Positions 36,650-48,923 of a stretch of DNA of 64,000 nucleotides are shown piece by piece; within the stretch, counting starts at the first letter, position 1, and every line of letters starts with the position of its first letter. Made by a program: the position numbers and the translations under genes. This DNA comes from Thozetella sp. PMI_491 (lineage: Eukaryota; Ascomycota; Sordariomycetes; Chaetosphaeriales; Chaetosphaeriaceae), in NCBI GenBank assembly GCA_021432635.1, contig MU270107.1, forward strand, positions 1-64,000, in the 5' to 3' direction. The notes under the pieces were generated by a model, which had not been told where the DNA came from, did no database searches, and saw only the letters and a list, made by a program, of their open reading frames with translations.

Positions 36650-39600
36650 CTACTCCTCGTCCTCGACTTGCTCAGCGGCTTTCCGCTTGGCCGCTGTGCG
36701 GGTCCACTCTTGTGCCTTCGCCGACACGGCCTCACGGCGGCGCGCGTCGCCATGCTCCTCCTCGAACTGGGCCCAGCGGCGGAACCAGGTCTTGGCCTGT
36801 TTAGCTTTGAGTCCCTTGGCCTTCGTACCACGCTCAAAGACGTCGCGTACGACGGCCAGGGCGGTGTCGCTGGCTTCTCCTCCTGCCTTGGCCGCTGCCA
36901 GCGCCGAGATCTCGAGGTCAATGAGTTGGTTCCAGATGTCGAACTTCTTGGGGTAGGTTGCCAATAGCGAGTCGAACAGTGTGCGGCCAGCTTCGTGGTC
37001 ACCGTTGGGCGAGCGGTATTCGAGAGCGGCAAATTTAGTGATGAGCGGTAGGTAGACATGGGTGCTTGAGCCAAGGACCTGCGAGGCTCGCTTCATGAGG
37101 GCGCGTGCCCGCTCGGGCTGGTTGCAGGTCGCATGCAAGAAGTGCGCATAGTTGACCCAGATGTTAGGTGACTTGGAGCCGAACTTCTTCAGCATCGTCT
37201 CAAAGAGGTCTCCAGCTTTCTGCAAAGGTGTTAGTTGCTTTGGCATGGTAAGAAGTAAGGACGACGTTGCTACTTGCCTTGTGCTTGTCCGACTGGATGT
37301 AAATGCTCGTGAGCCGCTCGTGGATCTCTTGCTCGTCGTTGTAGGAGCATGCCCGCTTGAAGACCTCCTCGACTGCCTCGTCGGTGCCGTATGCGATCTC
37401 GAGGTTAAGGTACGCAATCCATACGTTCACCTTTTCGGCTTCCTCACGAATGTTGATGGTCTTGATAGCGCGCTCGGCCACCTCGCGTGCCAATTCGAGG
37501 CCGCTCGTCTGCATTTGCAAGGCCATGTAGGCGATCCAAAGCCGAGAGTCATCAGGCTGCCCGAGAAGCAGTCGCTCGTAGTCACTCGCGGTCTGTGGCC
37601 CATGAGCATCTAGCTCACCGGTCTTGTCAACCTGAATCTCAGGCCCTTGTCGCTTCTTTGTCTTTGGGACCGGTTTCTCTGCGACTGGCTCGTCGTGGTT
37701 GCCATCGTCCGCATCAAGAGCAGCTCCGGACCAGTCGAACCCTCCGGCATCCAGTCCACTTAGACCGTTAGATGGAGGATCATCCATTTCCACATCCTCG
37801 GAATCGTCGGAGTTGTCGGAGTCATCCGAACGCTTATCCGTTCCAACAATATGAACAGCGGCCCCAGCATCAGGCATTTCGTCATCTTCGCTTTCGCCGT
37901 CGTCCTCATCCTCGCTCTCGTCCTCCAACGCTAGCGCGGCTCCGGCATCTTCATCGACATCCATATCGCTATCGTCGCCGTCCTGGAAATATGATGGCTT
38001 GAGGCCAAGGCTGACGCGCCTCTGCTTCGTATCAACCTTGATCACTCGCGCCTTGACCCTGTCTCCTTCGCTATAGAGTTTTTTGGGATCCTTGACCGCC
38101 TTCTCTGCCATTTCGGTGCGGTGGCAGAGACCCCTCAGGTTATGCGATCCATCAATTTCGATGAAAGCACCGAAGTCCTCCACTTTGCGAACTATACCAG
38201 TGACGTCTTGTCCTTCCTTGAGGTCAAAGATGGTGGTGAGAGATTTGAAGTCTCCCTCGACGACCGACTTTTTCAAACTCATCCCAAGGCGTCCGCCTTC
38301 TACCGACACGACGCGGCCCTTGACGACCTGATCAACCTGGAAATGCTCCTTCCATTCCTTCAAGAAATCATCGGATGCATCGCGGATCTTGACCATGGCA
38401 ACTACATCGCCGCCTAGGTTCACGAACAAGCCCTTGTCCGCGACATTCTTGACGAAGCCCCGGACAATGTCTCCGACCTTGAGCTCCGTGTCCTTGGTGA
38501 TCTCCCTATCTTTGACGGCAAGAGAAGAGTTGAGAACCCTGGATTTGCGAGTTGACAGGCGTATCTTCTTGTTGCTCTTGTCGAGATCCACAACAGCGAC
38601 TCGAAGTATATCGTTCTTGTTCGAAGCGAGGGGGTTTGCTTCGTCATAGTCATCAGCAAGGTCGATCGCATGGATTGGCGCGGCAAGGTTGGCGCTCAGG
38701 CTGACAATGACGGAGCGATCGTTGACCTTGGTGACCCTTCCAGCCAGAACCATGCCTTTCTTGATCGTGTCCCAGTTAAGTCCGTCATCCGGGCCGTCCT
38801 TCTTGGCAGAGAGATCGAGATGGGCGTGCTCCAGGTCCACGGCAAGGACACGGACTTGGAGGGCAGATCCAACCGGGAAGCTCTTCTCTAGATCTCTTAG
38901 TTCCTCATAATCGTTGGAGACCTCTCTGGCGGCGATTCTGCCTCTAACGTTGGGAGACAGATTGACCCAGAGGCAGTTGTCTCGGATTGCGTTGACAAAT
39001 GCAATCCAAGTAGACCCCGCTTCCACCTTCTCTAGGCTTAAAGACTGCGGAAGTCCTTGCGATTCTAGGTCAGAAGGTTTGATTGAAAGCTCGAGAACAG
39101 AATGAGTAGAGCGATGTGTAATTGGGAGGAAGCGGTGATTGCGAGCGTCGTGCACACCCAAGACTCGGACGTCGATGACATCGTTCGGCTTGAATCGTTT
39201 GAGCGGCCGCTTACGGTCGGGGATCTTGTTCCAGTCGTCAAATATCTGCGAGACGTCCACTCGCCCCTGCACGTTGTCTGCAATCTTGACATTCAACTGC
39301 GTTCCCTTGACCGCGACAACCTTGGCCTTGGTCAACCTGCCGATGGACAGATCGTCCAAGGAGATGATCGTTTCATCCACAGGATTGATCACTTTCTCGC
39401 CGACCTTTACAGCTCGTTTAACATCCTCATCAGCCACAGAGGGAATGGCGACCACAAGGCGGCCATTTTCGGGATCGACCGACGTGAGCTTGACTTGAAT
39501 GGGCTGGAAATTTCGGAGTCCAAAGTTGTCCTGTTCTTGGGATTCCTTCGGCATCTTTGACTTTGGTAAGAGGGCGGTCAGCCTGCCTGCAAAGTCCACG

Positions 39601-42149
39601 AATGCCGCTGTCGGTGTGATGTTTCGGACGAAGCCTTGCACGACGTCACCGACTCGTACGTCCTCGATGGTGGTGATGAGTTTTCCATCCTTGGCTGCCG
39701 CGACGAGGCTCGGCTTATGGGATAAGATGATGGCTCTGCGGCCCTCATTCTTCTGTAACACGACTAGGTCGGAAAGGGTCTGGCCGGCGTGGATCTTCTT
39801 AAGGACAGATCGCTCCTTGTGGTTAGAGTTGTCCGTGAGATGTCCGACAGGCAAGATGGCCCTTAAGCTGCTTCCGACCAGCTCAACAAAGACGTCGTCC
39901 TCCGTTTTTTCAGTGACTTTGGCCGAAACAAGCTCGCCAATCTTCAGATCGGCTAGCGCCTTTCTCTTCTCAAGGCCGAAAGCGCTCGGATCCTTGCAAG
40001 AAACGATCAGCCTGTTCTCCTCCGGATTAAAGTTCAAGACGTGAACGCTGACGACTTGGCCGACGCGGAAGTGTTCCTTCGGATTATGGATATATGCCTC
40101 GCTCATCTCTGCGACTGGTAGGTAGCCCCGAAGCTGCCCATAGAACTGCACAATGGCACCATGCGGCAAGATGTTGATGATTGTGCCAAGAGTCTGGAGT
40201 CCAATGGAAAGTTCATCATAGGAGTTGACAGGAGGTTTGTCAGAGTTGACCAGGGCTTTGGCAAGTGTTAAACGCAGTTGGTGCCTGCTCGGGTTAGTCG
40301 AGAGGACACGAGCCTTGACTTTCATGCCTTCGCGGAACTTTTTCTCGGGATGCTGCAAGTGGACGTCGGCAAGATGGATTTCTGGAACCAATCCGGTGAT
40401 ACCCTCCGCCAGGTTGACCAGAACACCACCGATACCTTCTGGCCTGATGACAAGCTTCTCGATTGTACCAGAGACAACTTCACCAATAGGAATGTCCTCG
40501 ATACGGAGAAAAGGCTGCTCGAGGATGCGTTTCTCGAACGAGAGCAGGAAAAGGCCGTCCATCGCGTTATAGCCAATAATCCTGCCCGGATGCACAGACC
40601 CAGTCTTGTACGGACCGCTATTCTCCCACAGAGCGTCTACCTTGCCGTCTTTGACTCGGGAGATGTGGACGAAGCCAGAGACACCTGCCACGCTGACATC
40701 CACGTAGAGGCCAATGCCAGGATCAACTTTGACCACAGTGCACTTCTCAACGTGAGACGAACTTGGGAGAGCAGCCAGCGGCGAGATTTCCTGTCCATCC
40801 CTAGAAACGGTCTTCGGCTTCATCGATAGGACATGGGGCAGAAGTGAGAAACCGAGCTTGGGTTTGTCGGCCGTGGGAAAGTTGCATATTATTCTCGCCT
40901 TCACCCTCGAGCCTGTCTTGAACTTGGTTTCGAGATCGACATCGTCCGGGAAAGCTCCAGAATGTATGCGATCGGCGGTGACGTCCAAATGTCCCAGAAC
41001 TTTACCGATTATGCCCCTGGAGGAAACCTCCGACACGAGAACATCAGCAATGGTGCCGGGCAGGAACGTGTTGATCGTGGTAGCGTCCTTGGGGGAGCTT
41101 TTGGCATTGCTGAGCTTGTCCTTCAACGTGGATAGCTGCACAACTTGGCCATTAGCTCGTTTGCTCGTAACGATGCAAAGCAGAACCGACCCGGGCTGCA
41201 TCCTTTCCTCAGATATGCTGCTGTCCAGTTGCTTGCGGGGTAAGAACCCCCGAACTTTGGAGTCCGATATGCCGAGCTCCATGACGAAGCCGTGGTCTTC
41301 TGCGCTCGCCACGGAAGCCATGACGGTACAGCTCTCGACCAAGTCTTGTTCCGACAGGCCGGTATTGGTAAGGTCAGGCTGCAGAGAGAGCTCAATGTGT
41401 CGCTTGGCCTTTCCTGTAATATTTGCATCTTCATCTGTCGTGGAAAGGACATAGCCTCGAACATACTGGCCGACCTCGAAGAGCGGCTTCAGATCTACGT
41501 CGTCAACGTCCTTGGCCTCGGTGTCAACCTCATCCTCCTCGGCCTGCTGCTCGAGTTGAGCAAGACTCGCCTGAAGCCTTTCAGTAAGACCCTGGGAAAC
41601 CGCTGTGATGTTTACATGACCAATCAGGCTATTCGGGAGGGCAATCGAGACATCTTGGGCGTTGACGTTGTAGATCTGACCGAGAACCAATGACCCCTTG
41701 ACCAAACGCTACCGCCAGTCAGCATGGAAAAGACCGAGGTCGCAGGAAGAACTCCATACCTTGTAGTTGAGGCTCTCAATCTGCACAGAATCTTCATCTC
41801 GTTCCTTGGTGGGCCCGTCGGTCTTTGGTAACGACTTCCGCTTCTTCTTGCCATCTTTCTCCTTCTTGGTCGATCCTTCGGGCTTCTGCTCAAAGAGAAC
41901 ATCGTTTTTGGCCTGGATGGAAATCTTTTTGTGCTCAAGAGGCGACAGGACGCTGCCACCACCGCGGGGGAACAAGGGCTCTTCCTCCTTCAGCTTTGAT
42001 ATGACCTTCGCCGCGGCCGGCTTCGAGCTAGCTTTCCCCTCCTCCTTGTCGGACTTGGATCGCTTGGGAGGCCTTACATCGGTGGCTGATTTTGGTGATT
42101 TTGAGGTAGCGGGACCTCCGGGGCCTTCTTTGCGCTTCAAGGAACCCAT
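36650..42149 (-). CDS. RRP5: rRNA biogenesis protein RRP5
   Basis: Nucleolar RNA-binding factor needed for pre-rRNA cleavage at A0-A3 and so for both ribosomal subunits. Exons 42149-41760, 41708-37278 and 37219-36650 give 1,796 aa, the usual size. Residues 1-130 are a Lys-rich nuclear N-terminus. Then come about a dozen S1 RNA-binding repeats (for example VKGSLVLGQIYNVN, KVGDIVRGFVKNVADKGLFV, DLKEGQDVTGIVRKVEDFGA). A long acidic linker (DDSDMDVDED, ESEDEDDGESEDDE) precedes C-terminal HAT/TPR-like repeats (NIWVNYAHFLHATCNQPERA, WFRRWAQFEEEHGD). Intron 1 is GTATGG...GCTGAC...GGTAG (51 nt). Intron 2 (58 nt) begins AAG|GCAAGT and ends AACTAAC...TTTGCAG, a textbook GC-AG intron; splicing there rejoins SDKHK to KAGDLFETMLKKFG. 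Divergent from the YML020W-like gene. Confidence 0.96.
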
Positions 42150-42763
42150 GGCTGCTTGTTCCTCGGCGGTTGCGTCGCAATGGAAGATTTTCTCTTCAGT
42201 CGCATCCGCTCCGGTTGCCTTGCACTGTAAGAAGCTGCTGCCCGCCCTCAAAAAAATTTGGGCTGGTGGAGTTGTGAAAGTCCGATAAGGGGCTCGATAA
42301 CGATAACGATAGCGCCTACCCCCTCGCCTGCCGCCTGCCTGCCCGGAGCATGCACGGGCTGGTTGTACATACACGTTACTACCTAGCGTACGTGCTTGTA
42401 CTGTACCCAACAGACCGCATTAGCCCCGCTTAGTAAGGAAACTACCGGCCGAGGCACGCTCCAGGCCGCCGCTCAACAAAGCGGCGCGTGCTCCAGCCGG
42501 GTCCAACCAGTGACGTACTCTAGACGGCTCACCCTCTAGGAGGGGCTAGAACGATTCGACGTGCGTAGACGGAGCGAGGCGGTTGGATAAGGCAACAACC
42601 TGCATCAACAACCCGAGCAAACAAAGTCGAGGAGGACAGCTTGACAGCACTACACTACATAAGCTATGAACTGACAACTCTACCCTGCCATTTCTTATTT
42701 TCCCCTCTCTTATCTCTCCTCTCTTCTTTCTGGTTCCCTTGCGACATCCTCTGTAGTGCCACG
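42150..42763. promoter_or_regulatory. Divergent promoter between RRP5 and the YML020W-like gene
   Basis: About 610 bp. It has GATAA-type motifs at about 42286-42313 near the RRP5 side and a CT-rich leader (about 42695-42735) just before the plus-strand ATG. No coding sequence or RNA gene seen. Confidence 0.5.
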
Positions 42764-45578
42764 ATGGGCCCCCGAAAGCGTGCGAAGCCGAACCCGGCCG
42801 AAACCACCTCTTCAGCCAGCCTCGCCACCAATGTCCCACCTACGGTCCATCGAAACTCGTCGACAAATGTTGCCAGCTCCGCGGGGTCCACGTCTACTGC
42901 TGGCCAGGAGACACCCATCTCCTCACAGCCTGACGACCCTACTGACACCACCAGCATCACGAGGCCGAAGTCGAAGGTGCCGAAGCAGCAGGTAACCGCT
43001 GGACTTTCATTTGTCGAGGACAACACAAGGCCCGCGCGGGGACTGACCGACCGCAAGGTTAGGAAAACTGGGAGTTGGTATGGTTCCTGGCCAAGAAAGT
43101 CGGCGGCCTCTACATCACTTGCGCGGGAGTCCATCTTGGGCGGAACGTCGCGGCCTAGTGCCACGGCTGACTTCAGCCGATTTGACACGAGCAAGAAGAG
43201 CAGCGACGCCACAAGCGTCGACAATATGTCGATATCCTCGAAGCAGCTACCCCAAATTCCCGAGAATGGAAACAACACCCAGGCGAAAGATCCGAAGTCA
43301 AGCGAGTCGCCACGTCAAGGGGCGACGCAAGCGGCCGAGGCAAATGGGAAGGTGGACCAGGAGGGAGATGCACACATGAATACGGATAAGGACATTGTGC
43401 CTTTGGCACCAGCGCCAGAGATCAAAGAGCTAGTCCAGAGACCTGCAACCTCGTCTGGCTGGCTAGGCTGGTTTGGAAGGTCGGAGGTCGATCCAAAACC
43501 TGCAGCACCAGCGGAAACGACGGCTGCCGAGTCTCCTAAGGAGGTATACAAGCAACTAGCGGATCAGGAACCTCCGAAAGCACCCCCCGAAGCACCCACC
43601 GAAGCACCCCCCGAAGCACCTCTAGAAGCATCAAAGGTACCAGTAGAAGAGCGACCAGCGACATCCTCTGGAGGCTTCTGGTTTGGGTTGTGGCAAACAC
43701 CAGCCGCCCAACCTGAGCAGTCGGCATCGGTGGAACCGCCGCCGGGGGCCTTGGAACCTCCCAAGGACTCCGGGGATGGGGATGTTGTCATGCAAGACGC
43801 GCCTCCGATCGTGGAAACTGCCCCAGAGCCAGCGGCAGAGCCAGTGCCGACACCCAAAGCTGGCTCCACCTGGGCGTTCTGGTCCCGAGACAGCTCTAAT
43901 ACGGCCGAGAAAGGCAAAGCACCTGCTGTACAAGAGGAGCCGGGAGAGTTGGCGGTGATTGGCGAGAGCTCCGAGTCTCATCCAAAGAGAACAAACTCGA
44001 TCGAGATCAAGGAAACGCCTCTCAAGGAGCCTCCTAGCAAGGCTGCAAGCAAAGCCGCTACGCCGAGCACAGTTCCGGCAAAGGAAGTCGTCTCAAAGAA
44101 GAATAAACGAAACCGCCCGCATTCGATGGACATACGCGAGCCTATTACACCTCGTCCCATCACCCCAAAGACTGAGACAACACCAAAACCTGTATCACCA
44201 GCCAAAACCACGGGCTCGAAAACGCCTACTTCGATCAAAGCGCCCCTACCCCCTAACCTACTTCTTCCTTCCTTCAGGAGCACCTACCGAATGAAGGAGA
44301 ACCCTTCGATTCTCAGCCAGATAGCTCAGTTCTTGACACGGACCCAGCAAGCCCCGGCGAACCACGTGTTTCTCTCCAAGGAACAGCCGAAGATAAAAAA
44401 GGCCATTGCAATAGGCGTTCATGGTCTGTTCCCTGCTCACTACATCCGCGCCATGGTCGGGCAGCCAACAGGCACGTCGATCAAATTCGCCAACCATTGT
44501 GCGGAAAGTATTCGAAGGTGGGCAAATCGCAATGGCTGCGAGGACTGCGAGATCGAGAAAGTCGCTCTCGAAGGGGAGGGGAAGATCGGCGAGCGAGTCG
44601 AGAATCTATGGAAACTTCTCCTGAATTGGATAGAACATATCCGCCAGGCAGATGTCATTCTTCTCGCTTGCCACTCCCAGGGTGTTCCGGTCACCATCAT
44701 GCTCCTCGCTAAGCTCATTGAGCTCCAAATTATAACCTCGGCCAGGATAGGGGTCTGTGCAATGGGTAAGTTCTAGGCGGAGAGCCTTAGTCAGAAACCA
44801 GTTTAGCCACTCTAGAGCATCGCTGACGCAGGAGATAGCTGGTGTGTCACTGGGCCCGTTTCCCGATTATCGATCCAGCATGGGTATTCTTATGGGCTCT
44901 GCCGCGGAGCTCTGGGAATTCGCGAATCCGGAGAGCGAGGTCTCGAAGCGACTGGAAGCGTCGCTCAAGATCGTGCTAGACTACGGCGCAAGGATCACGT
45001 ACGTGGGCAGCATCGATGACCAGCTGATACCCATGGAGTCGGCCATCTACTCACCAGCTCACCATCCGTATATCTACCGATCGGTTTTCATCGACGGCCG
45101 AATACATGCCCCTGACTTGTACGTATCCACCGCCACTGTCAACTTGCGTACTAAACTGACAGGCAACAGTATCGCCCACTTGGTCGGATTTGCGCTGAAA
45201 CTCCGCAACCTGGGCATATCCGACCATGGTCTCGTCAGGGAGCTTTCCCTCCCGCTCGCAGGCAGCCTCGTGGGGGGCGAGGGCCACTCGCGCCTCTACG
45301 ACGATGACCAAGTGTACGACCTGGCCGTGTCCCACGCGCTCGAGACCACATCTGTGGGCAGGGTGCCGTGCGAGATCCACAAATACGAAGGGCTGACGCA
45401 GTCCAACCCGTATCACCTGCCGTGGATAATGCGCGGCCTACTCGAGGAAGATTTCGTGAAGACGGAGCTGTACTCCGAGACGGCCGAGCTGCTGCGGGAA
45501 TTTGATGATTGGAAGCCGGTGAACAAGGCGTTGAAGGATGTCAAGTATAGACTAGAGGCCGTAAGGTCGAAGTTGTGA
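42764..45578 (+). CDS. YML020W-like protein with alpha/beta-hydrolase-type fold
   Basis: Conserved fungal protein of unknown function. Three exons, 42764-44765, 44839-45118 and 45170-45578, give 896 aa. Intron 1 is GTAAGT...CTGAC...GATAG and restores CAMAGVSLGPFP. Intron 2 (GTACGT...AACTGAC...ACAG, 51 nt) is in frame and without a stop; removing it gives APDFIAHLVGFALKLRN, matching the expected family continuity. Residues 1-500 are low-complexity, Pro/Ser/Glu-rich, with a repeated P-P-E-A-P run and recurrent WF/FW patches (GWLGWFG, GFWFGLW, WAFWSRD). The conserved half starts at IAIGVHGLFPAHYIRAMVG, followed by GTSIKFANHCAESIRRW and a nucleophile-elbow-like CHSQG (Ser ~638), then DDQLIPMESAIY. 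A lipase/esterase-like role is suggested only by the fold. Confidence 0.85.
43576..43632 (+). repeat. 12-nt tandem coding repeat (Pro-Pro-Glu-Ala)
   Basis: About four to five copies of a GAAGCACCCCCC-like unit encode the PPEAP/TEAP run in the disordered half of the YML020W-like protein. Confidence 0.75.
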
Positions 45579-45969
45579 AGGGAATTTCTATATGCTTGCC
45601 GCAATGTCCTGATAGACCAAAGAGGGTCCGGCTCGCTCCGGAGGATGCATTTTTTTTTATCCCGGGGCTCTGGGGGATATCTTTTGCCTTGGGGCGACAG
45701 CGAACTGGTTTAGATATGACCAGGAAATGTACACAGAACATATATACGATACCCAAACGAAGCCATTCACTTTCCCCTACTCACCCGTCCGGCTCTGCCA
45801 TTTCGGTCATCGGCAAATCACCCAGTGTATGTATACACCTATTTTATATGGTACAAGTAGAGATCAAGCCCCGTCCATCGTGCATATTCCGCATTGCCCA
45901 GCTTTCCATATATGCGAACCCCATGCCGGCTAGTACATTTAATTCTACACCAGAGCTGCTATCTTCTCT
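45579..45969. other. Short convergent intergenic region
   Basis: About 390 bp of 3' UTR between the YML020W-like gene and MPP alpha, AT-richer than the flanking exons (TATATACGATACC, ATTTTATATGG). No gene seen. Confidence 0.5.
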
Positions 45970-47775
45970 TCAAGCTCGGCCCAGCTTCCACCTGTGAATG
46001 AGATCCTGAATCTGGTCCCACGACATCGGCGCGGCCTGCTTGAACCCAGACTCGCCTTCCGCCTCCTGGAGCACCACTGTTGGTGCACCGCTGCCTTTGC
46101 CGCTGTTTTCTACCAAGCCCCCGACCACCATGCTCGCAACCCGTCGTAGGTCGTTGATGGTCAGCTCGTTAATGCGTCGAGTCATCTCAGCGACGGGAAT
46201 CTTGTGTCCGTGCATCTGCACCTGCCGGCCTAGGTCCTCGAGCTCAACCATGCGACTCTCGAGGTTCATGAGCAGCGACGACCGCAGCTGGTTCTTGGCG
46301 CGGCGTACCTCTTCCTCCTGGAGCGCCATGCCGCCGCTCTCGAGCGTAAGGGCCTTGAGCTGACCGCACATGGCGTCTAGCATGGCAGCGGTGCGGCCGG
46401 GGAAGCACGATGCGCTGATACCAAACAGGCCGCTGTCAGTGTAGCTGTGGTTGAAGGCCACGGCAGACTCGACCCAGCCGTACTGGTTCAGCACATGAGT
46501 GTACAACCGCGAGTACATACCCTTGCCCGGCCCGCCGGCCGAGAAGGAGCCGCCACCGCCGAGGAGAGTCTGCAACGTGGCGAGGGCATAGATGTCGTCG
46601 GAGCCCATGGGGACGCCCTCGAAGGCGAGGTGGATGTGGGTAAAGGTTGGCATAAGCGGATTAGGAGATGGTGGCTGTTTTGGTAATGATAAAAAGCCAC
46701 CCGTGTAGTGTGCCGGCTGGTACATGTCAACGGGGACGGTGGGCAAGACAGAGGCGTTATGTGCGGCCGAGGTCGAGATGTTTTTGAAGAAGGGGATCCT
46801 GGACATCAACTTTGGGGATTGTTGTGGCGAGGAGGATGCGGAAAAGGATGAGGTTGACGAGGATAATTCATCTGATTGGGCACCCAGAGAGTCGAGGGAG
46901 GTCTCTGAGCCGGTTCGGGACAGATTGGGCTGAGCTGAGGACTTCATGTCCCCAAAGTATTGCTCGGTCAAGCGAACAGCTTCGGCATGCGGCACGCCCG
47001 CAAATGCCACCACTATCCGCTCCGGCTGGAAGAAGGCGTCCCGATACGCTTGGATGACACCCCGGTCGATCTTGTCCAGCCGCTCTTGGGGGCAGAGCAA
47101 GGGATTGCCTAATGTGTTGTCCTTGAACGCTGCCATGTGGACGAGCTCGGGCAGGATGAGCTCCGGCTTGGACCATATCTCCCTGACCTCGTACTCCGCC
47201 GTATCAAGCTGCTGGCTGATCTCCTCGTCGGTGAGCAAGGGGTCTCGGATCGTCTCGGCGAGGAGGCCTGTCGCTGTGGGGACGGCCGAGTTGAAGGTTG
47301 CTGCTTGGTACATCATGGACTCTCGCGAGGACGCGCATTGTATGTTACCACCCAACGTCTCCGAGACCTCGAGCATCTCATCTGCCGACCGGTTCTTGGT
47401 TGATTTGAAGGCGAGACGGTCCATGATGTGGCTGGCGCCGCGCAGGTATTCGTTTTCGTACCGTGACCCGGCGTCAATGTAGACACCGACGCCGGAGAAG
47501 ACATCGGGAAGGTCCTCCGACGCAACTCGAATGCCGTTCGGAAGCGTTGTGATCCGATCGAGCTCAGTAGGCTCCTGCGATAGCGGTCAGTTTTTGGTCT
47601 CTGGCAACGGTCGGTGGCGAAAGCAAAAGGGGAGGACGTAGAAACGTGCCTTGGGTTTAGGTGTCGTGATGCTCGCGAAAGCCCGGGGGCCTACAGGAAA
47701 GCGTGTGCGCCGAGGAACTAGGGAGGATGGGCGGACCCGCGCGGCGAGCCGCGAACTTATTCCTGTTCGAAGCAT
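45970..47775 (-). CDS. MAS2 / mppA: Mitochondrial processing peptidase, alpha subunit
   Basis: Substrate-binding subunit of the matrix peptidase that removes presequences from imported proteins. Exons 47775-47650 and 47574-45970 give 576 aa. Residues 1-38 are an Arg/Ser-rich presequence (MLRTGISSRLAARVRPSS). The M16 fold follows: ITTLPNGIRVASEDL, VGVYIDAGSRYEN, then GASHIMDRLAFKST where the beta subunit would have its HXXEH zinc site; the lack of that site marks the alpha subunit. The glycine-rich substrate loop GGGGSFSAGGPGKGMYSRLY is intact (about 380-400). A Ser-rich insertion (about residues 230-270) is common in filamentous fungi. The 75-nt intron appears to use a GC donor (AAG|GCACGT) with a CTGAC branch and CGCAG acceptor; a phase-matched GT alternative (TAC|GTCCTC) is much weaker and would add ARFY. 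Confidence 0.95.
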
Positions 47776-48923
47776 GGCTGCTGCTGTGTGTTGCTAGGAA
47801 GACGGTGCGCTTCAACTGTCGTCATTGCGCGAGCCGCGAGGAAAAGATTCCTTATCGGTCGGGCTGTATTGATATGCAAGTATCGATGCCGACATATGCT
47901 CTTAAATCACGCATATTGTGGATATCTTGGTGCCACTAACGCAGCCTGCGACCCTATATTGGGGCGCGCAACCGTTATGTCCGGCGGTGCCCCGACGTGC
48001 TCTGTCTCCGCCTTACGAGGAAGTCATCATGGACTCGCATTTTACGAACGTACCGAATCGGCACTAGGTCATCGTAATTTTGCTTCTGAGGAAATAATCA
48101 AATGCCTGAAAGTGAGGCGCCTTAGATTTTGAAAGTTCCTCGAATATAGACACACACACAGAGAGAGAGGGGAGGAAGGAGACAAAGCCAGGATGCGCCA
48201 CCAAAGAACGATGTATAACGCCTAGGGATGTAAAACGCCTAGGTTGGAACGAAATCGTATTTTCTTTGCTCTCCGGGGCCTTGGCTTCGATAGCTACCGG
48301 ATCAAGCAAAATACTTGATATGAGGCTGAGTTCGCCCTGCGATCACGGCGCGGCTGATCTGCGCCGTAGATCGCCCAGGCTTAGAAAGCACTGTGCATGG
48401 GGCATACAGAGTAAGGGGCACGCGAGGGACTTGCTATGTCAGCCTCTGAAATGAGAGGCGCTGTGTGAAGTGATCCCTTCCAGAGCCGCAATTGCAGGAT
48501 CTATACGAAAGTCTTTACTCACTTGCCTAATACGGGACCCATATCTTATGCCCCTGACCTTGATACCCTGTGAATGGGTACTCGTATTACGCAGTCGATC
48601 GAAGTACCAGCCCTCTCTCTCTCTCTCTCTCTCTCTCCCTCTCTCTTGTTCCTTCAAGGCCATTCTATTTGTGGTGTAAATCAAACCCACTCCTTGCGCT
48701 CGCTAAAGTGAGAACGTCTTGGTCTATAAGAAGGAATGTTGACGCCGCTTGCCAACTGCCGTGGCACATGCTCAGCCGTTTGCGTCTCTGTCCATGACAT
48801 GACACAACATCTTCCTCCTGCCAACCTCGGAATACAGCGATTTTGTTGCTGGAATGAGACAATCCCCACTCGAGGATCTGCTGTTAACGTCGACGTCGAG
48901 TCTCTAGCATCCTAAGAGACAGG
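47776..48923. promoter_or_regulatory. Divergent region between MPP alpha and the small secreted protein gene
   Basis: About 1.15 kb. It contains a CACACACA/GAGAGAGA patch at about 48148-48172, a (CT)n microsatellite at about 48612-48646, and a TATA-like TATAAG at about 48725, 200 bp upstream of the small gene's ATG. No other coding sequence supported. Confidence 0.45.
48612..48646 (+). repeat. (CT)n microsatellite
   Basis: About 35 nt of nearly pure CT dinucleotides, about 280 bp upstream of the small secreted protein gene. A related AGAG/GGGAGCC-type purine-rich repeat lies downstream of the same gene at about 49382-49424. Confidence 0.85.

Noticed and set aside
36639-41693. Many 60-200 codon plus-strand frames antisense to RRP5
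   Set aside because: They are shadows of the long minus-strand S1-repeat frame and show Ser/Arg/Leu-biased antisense composition.
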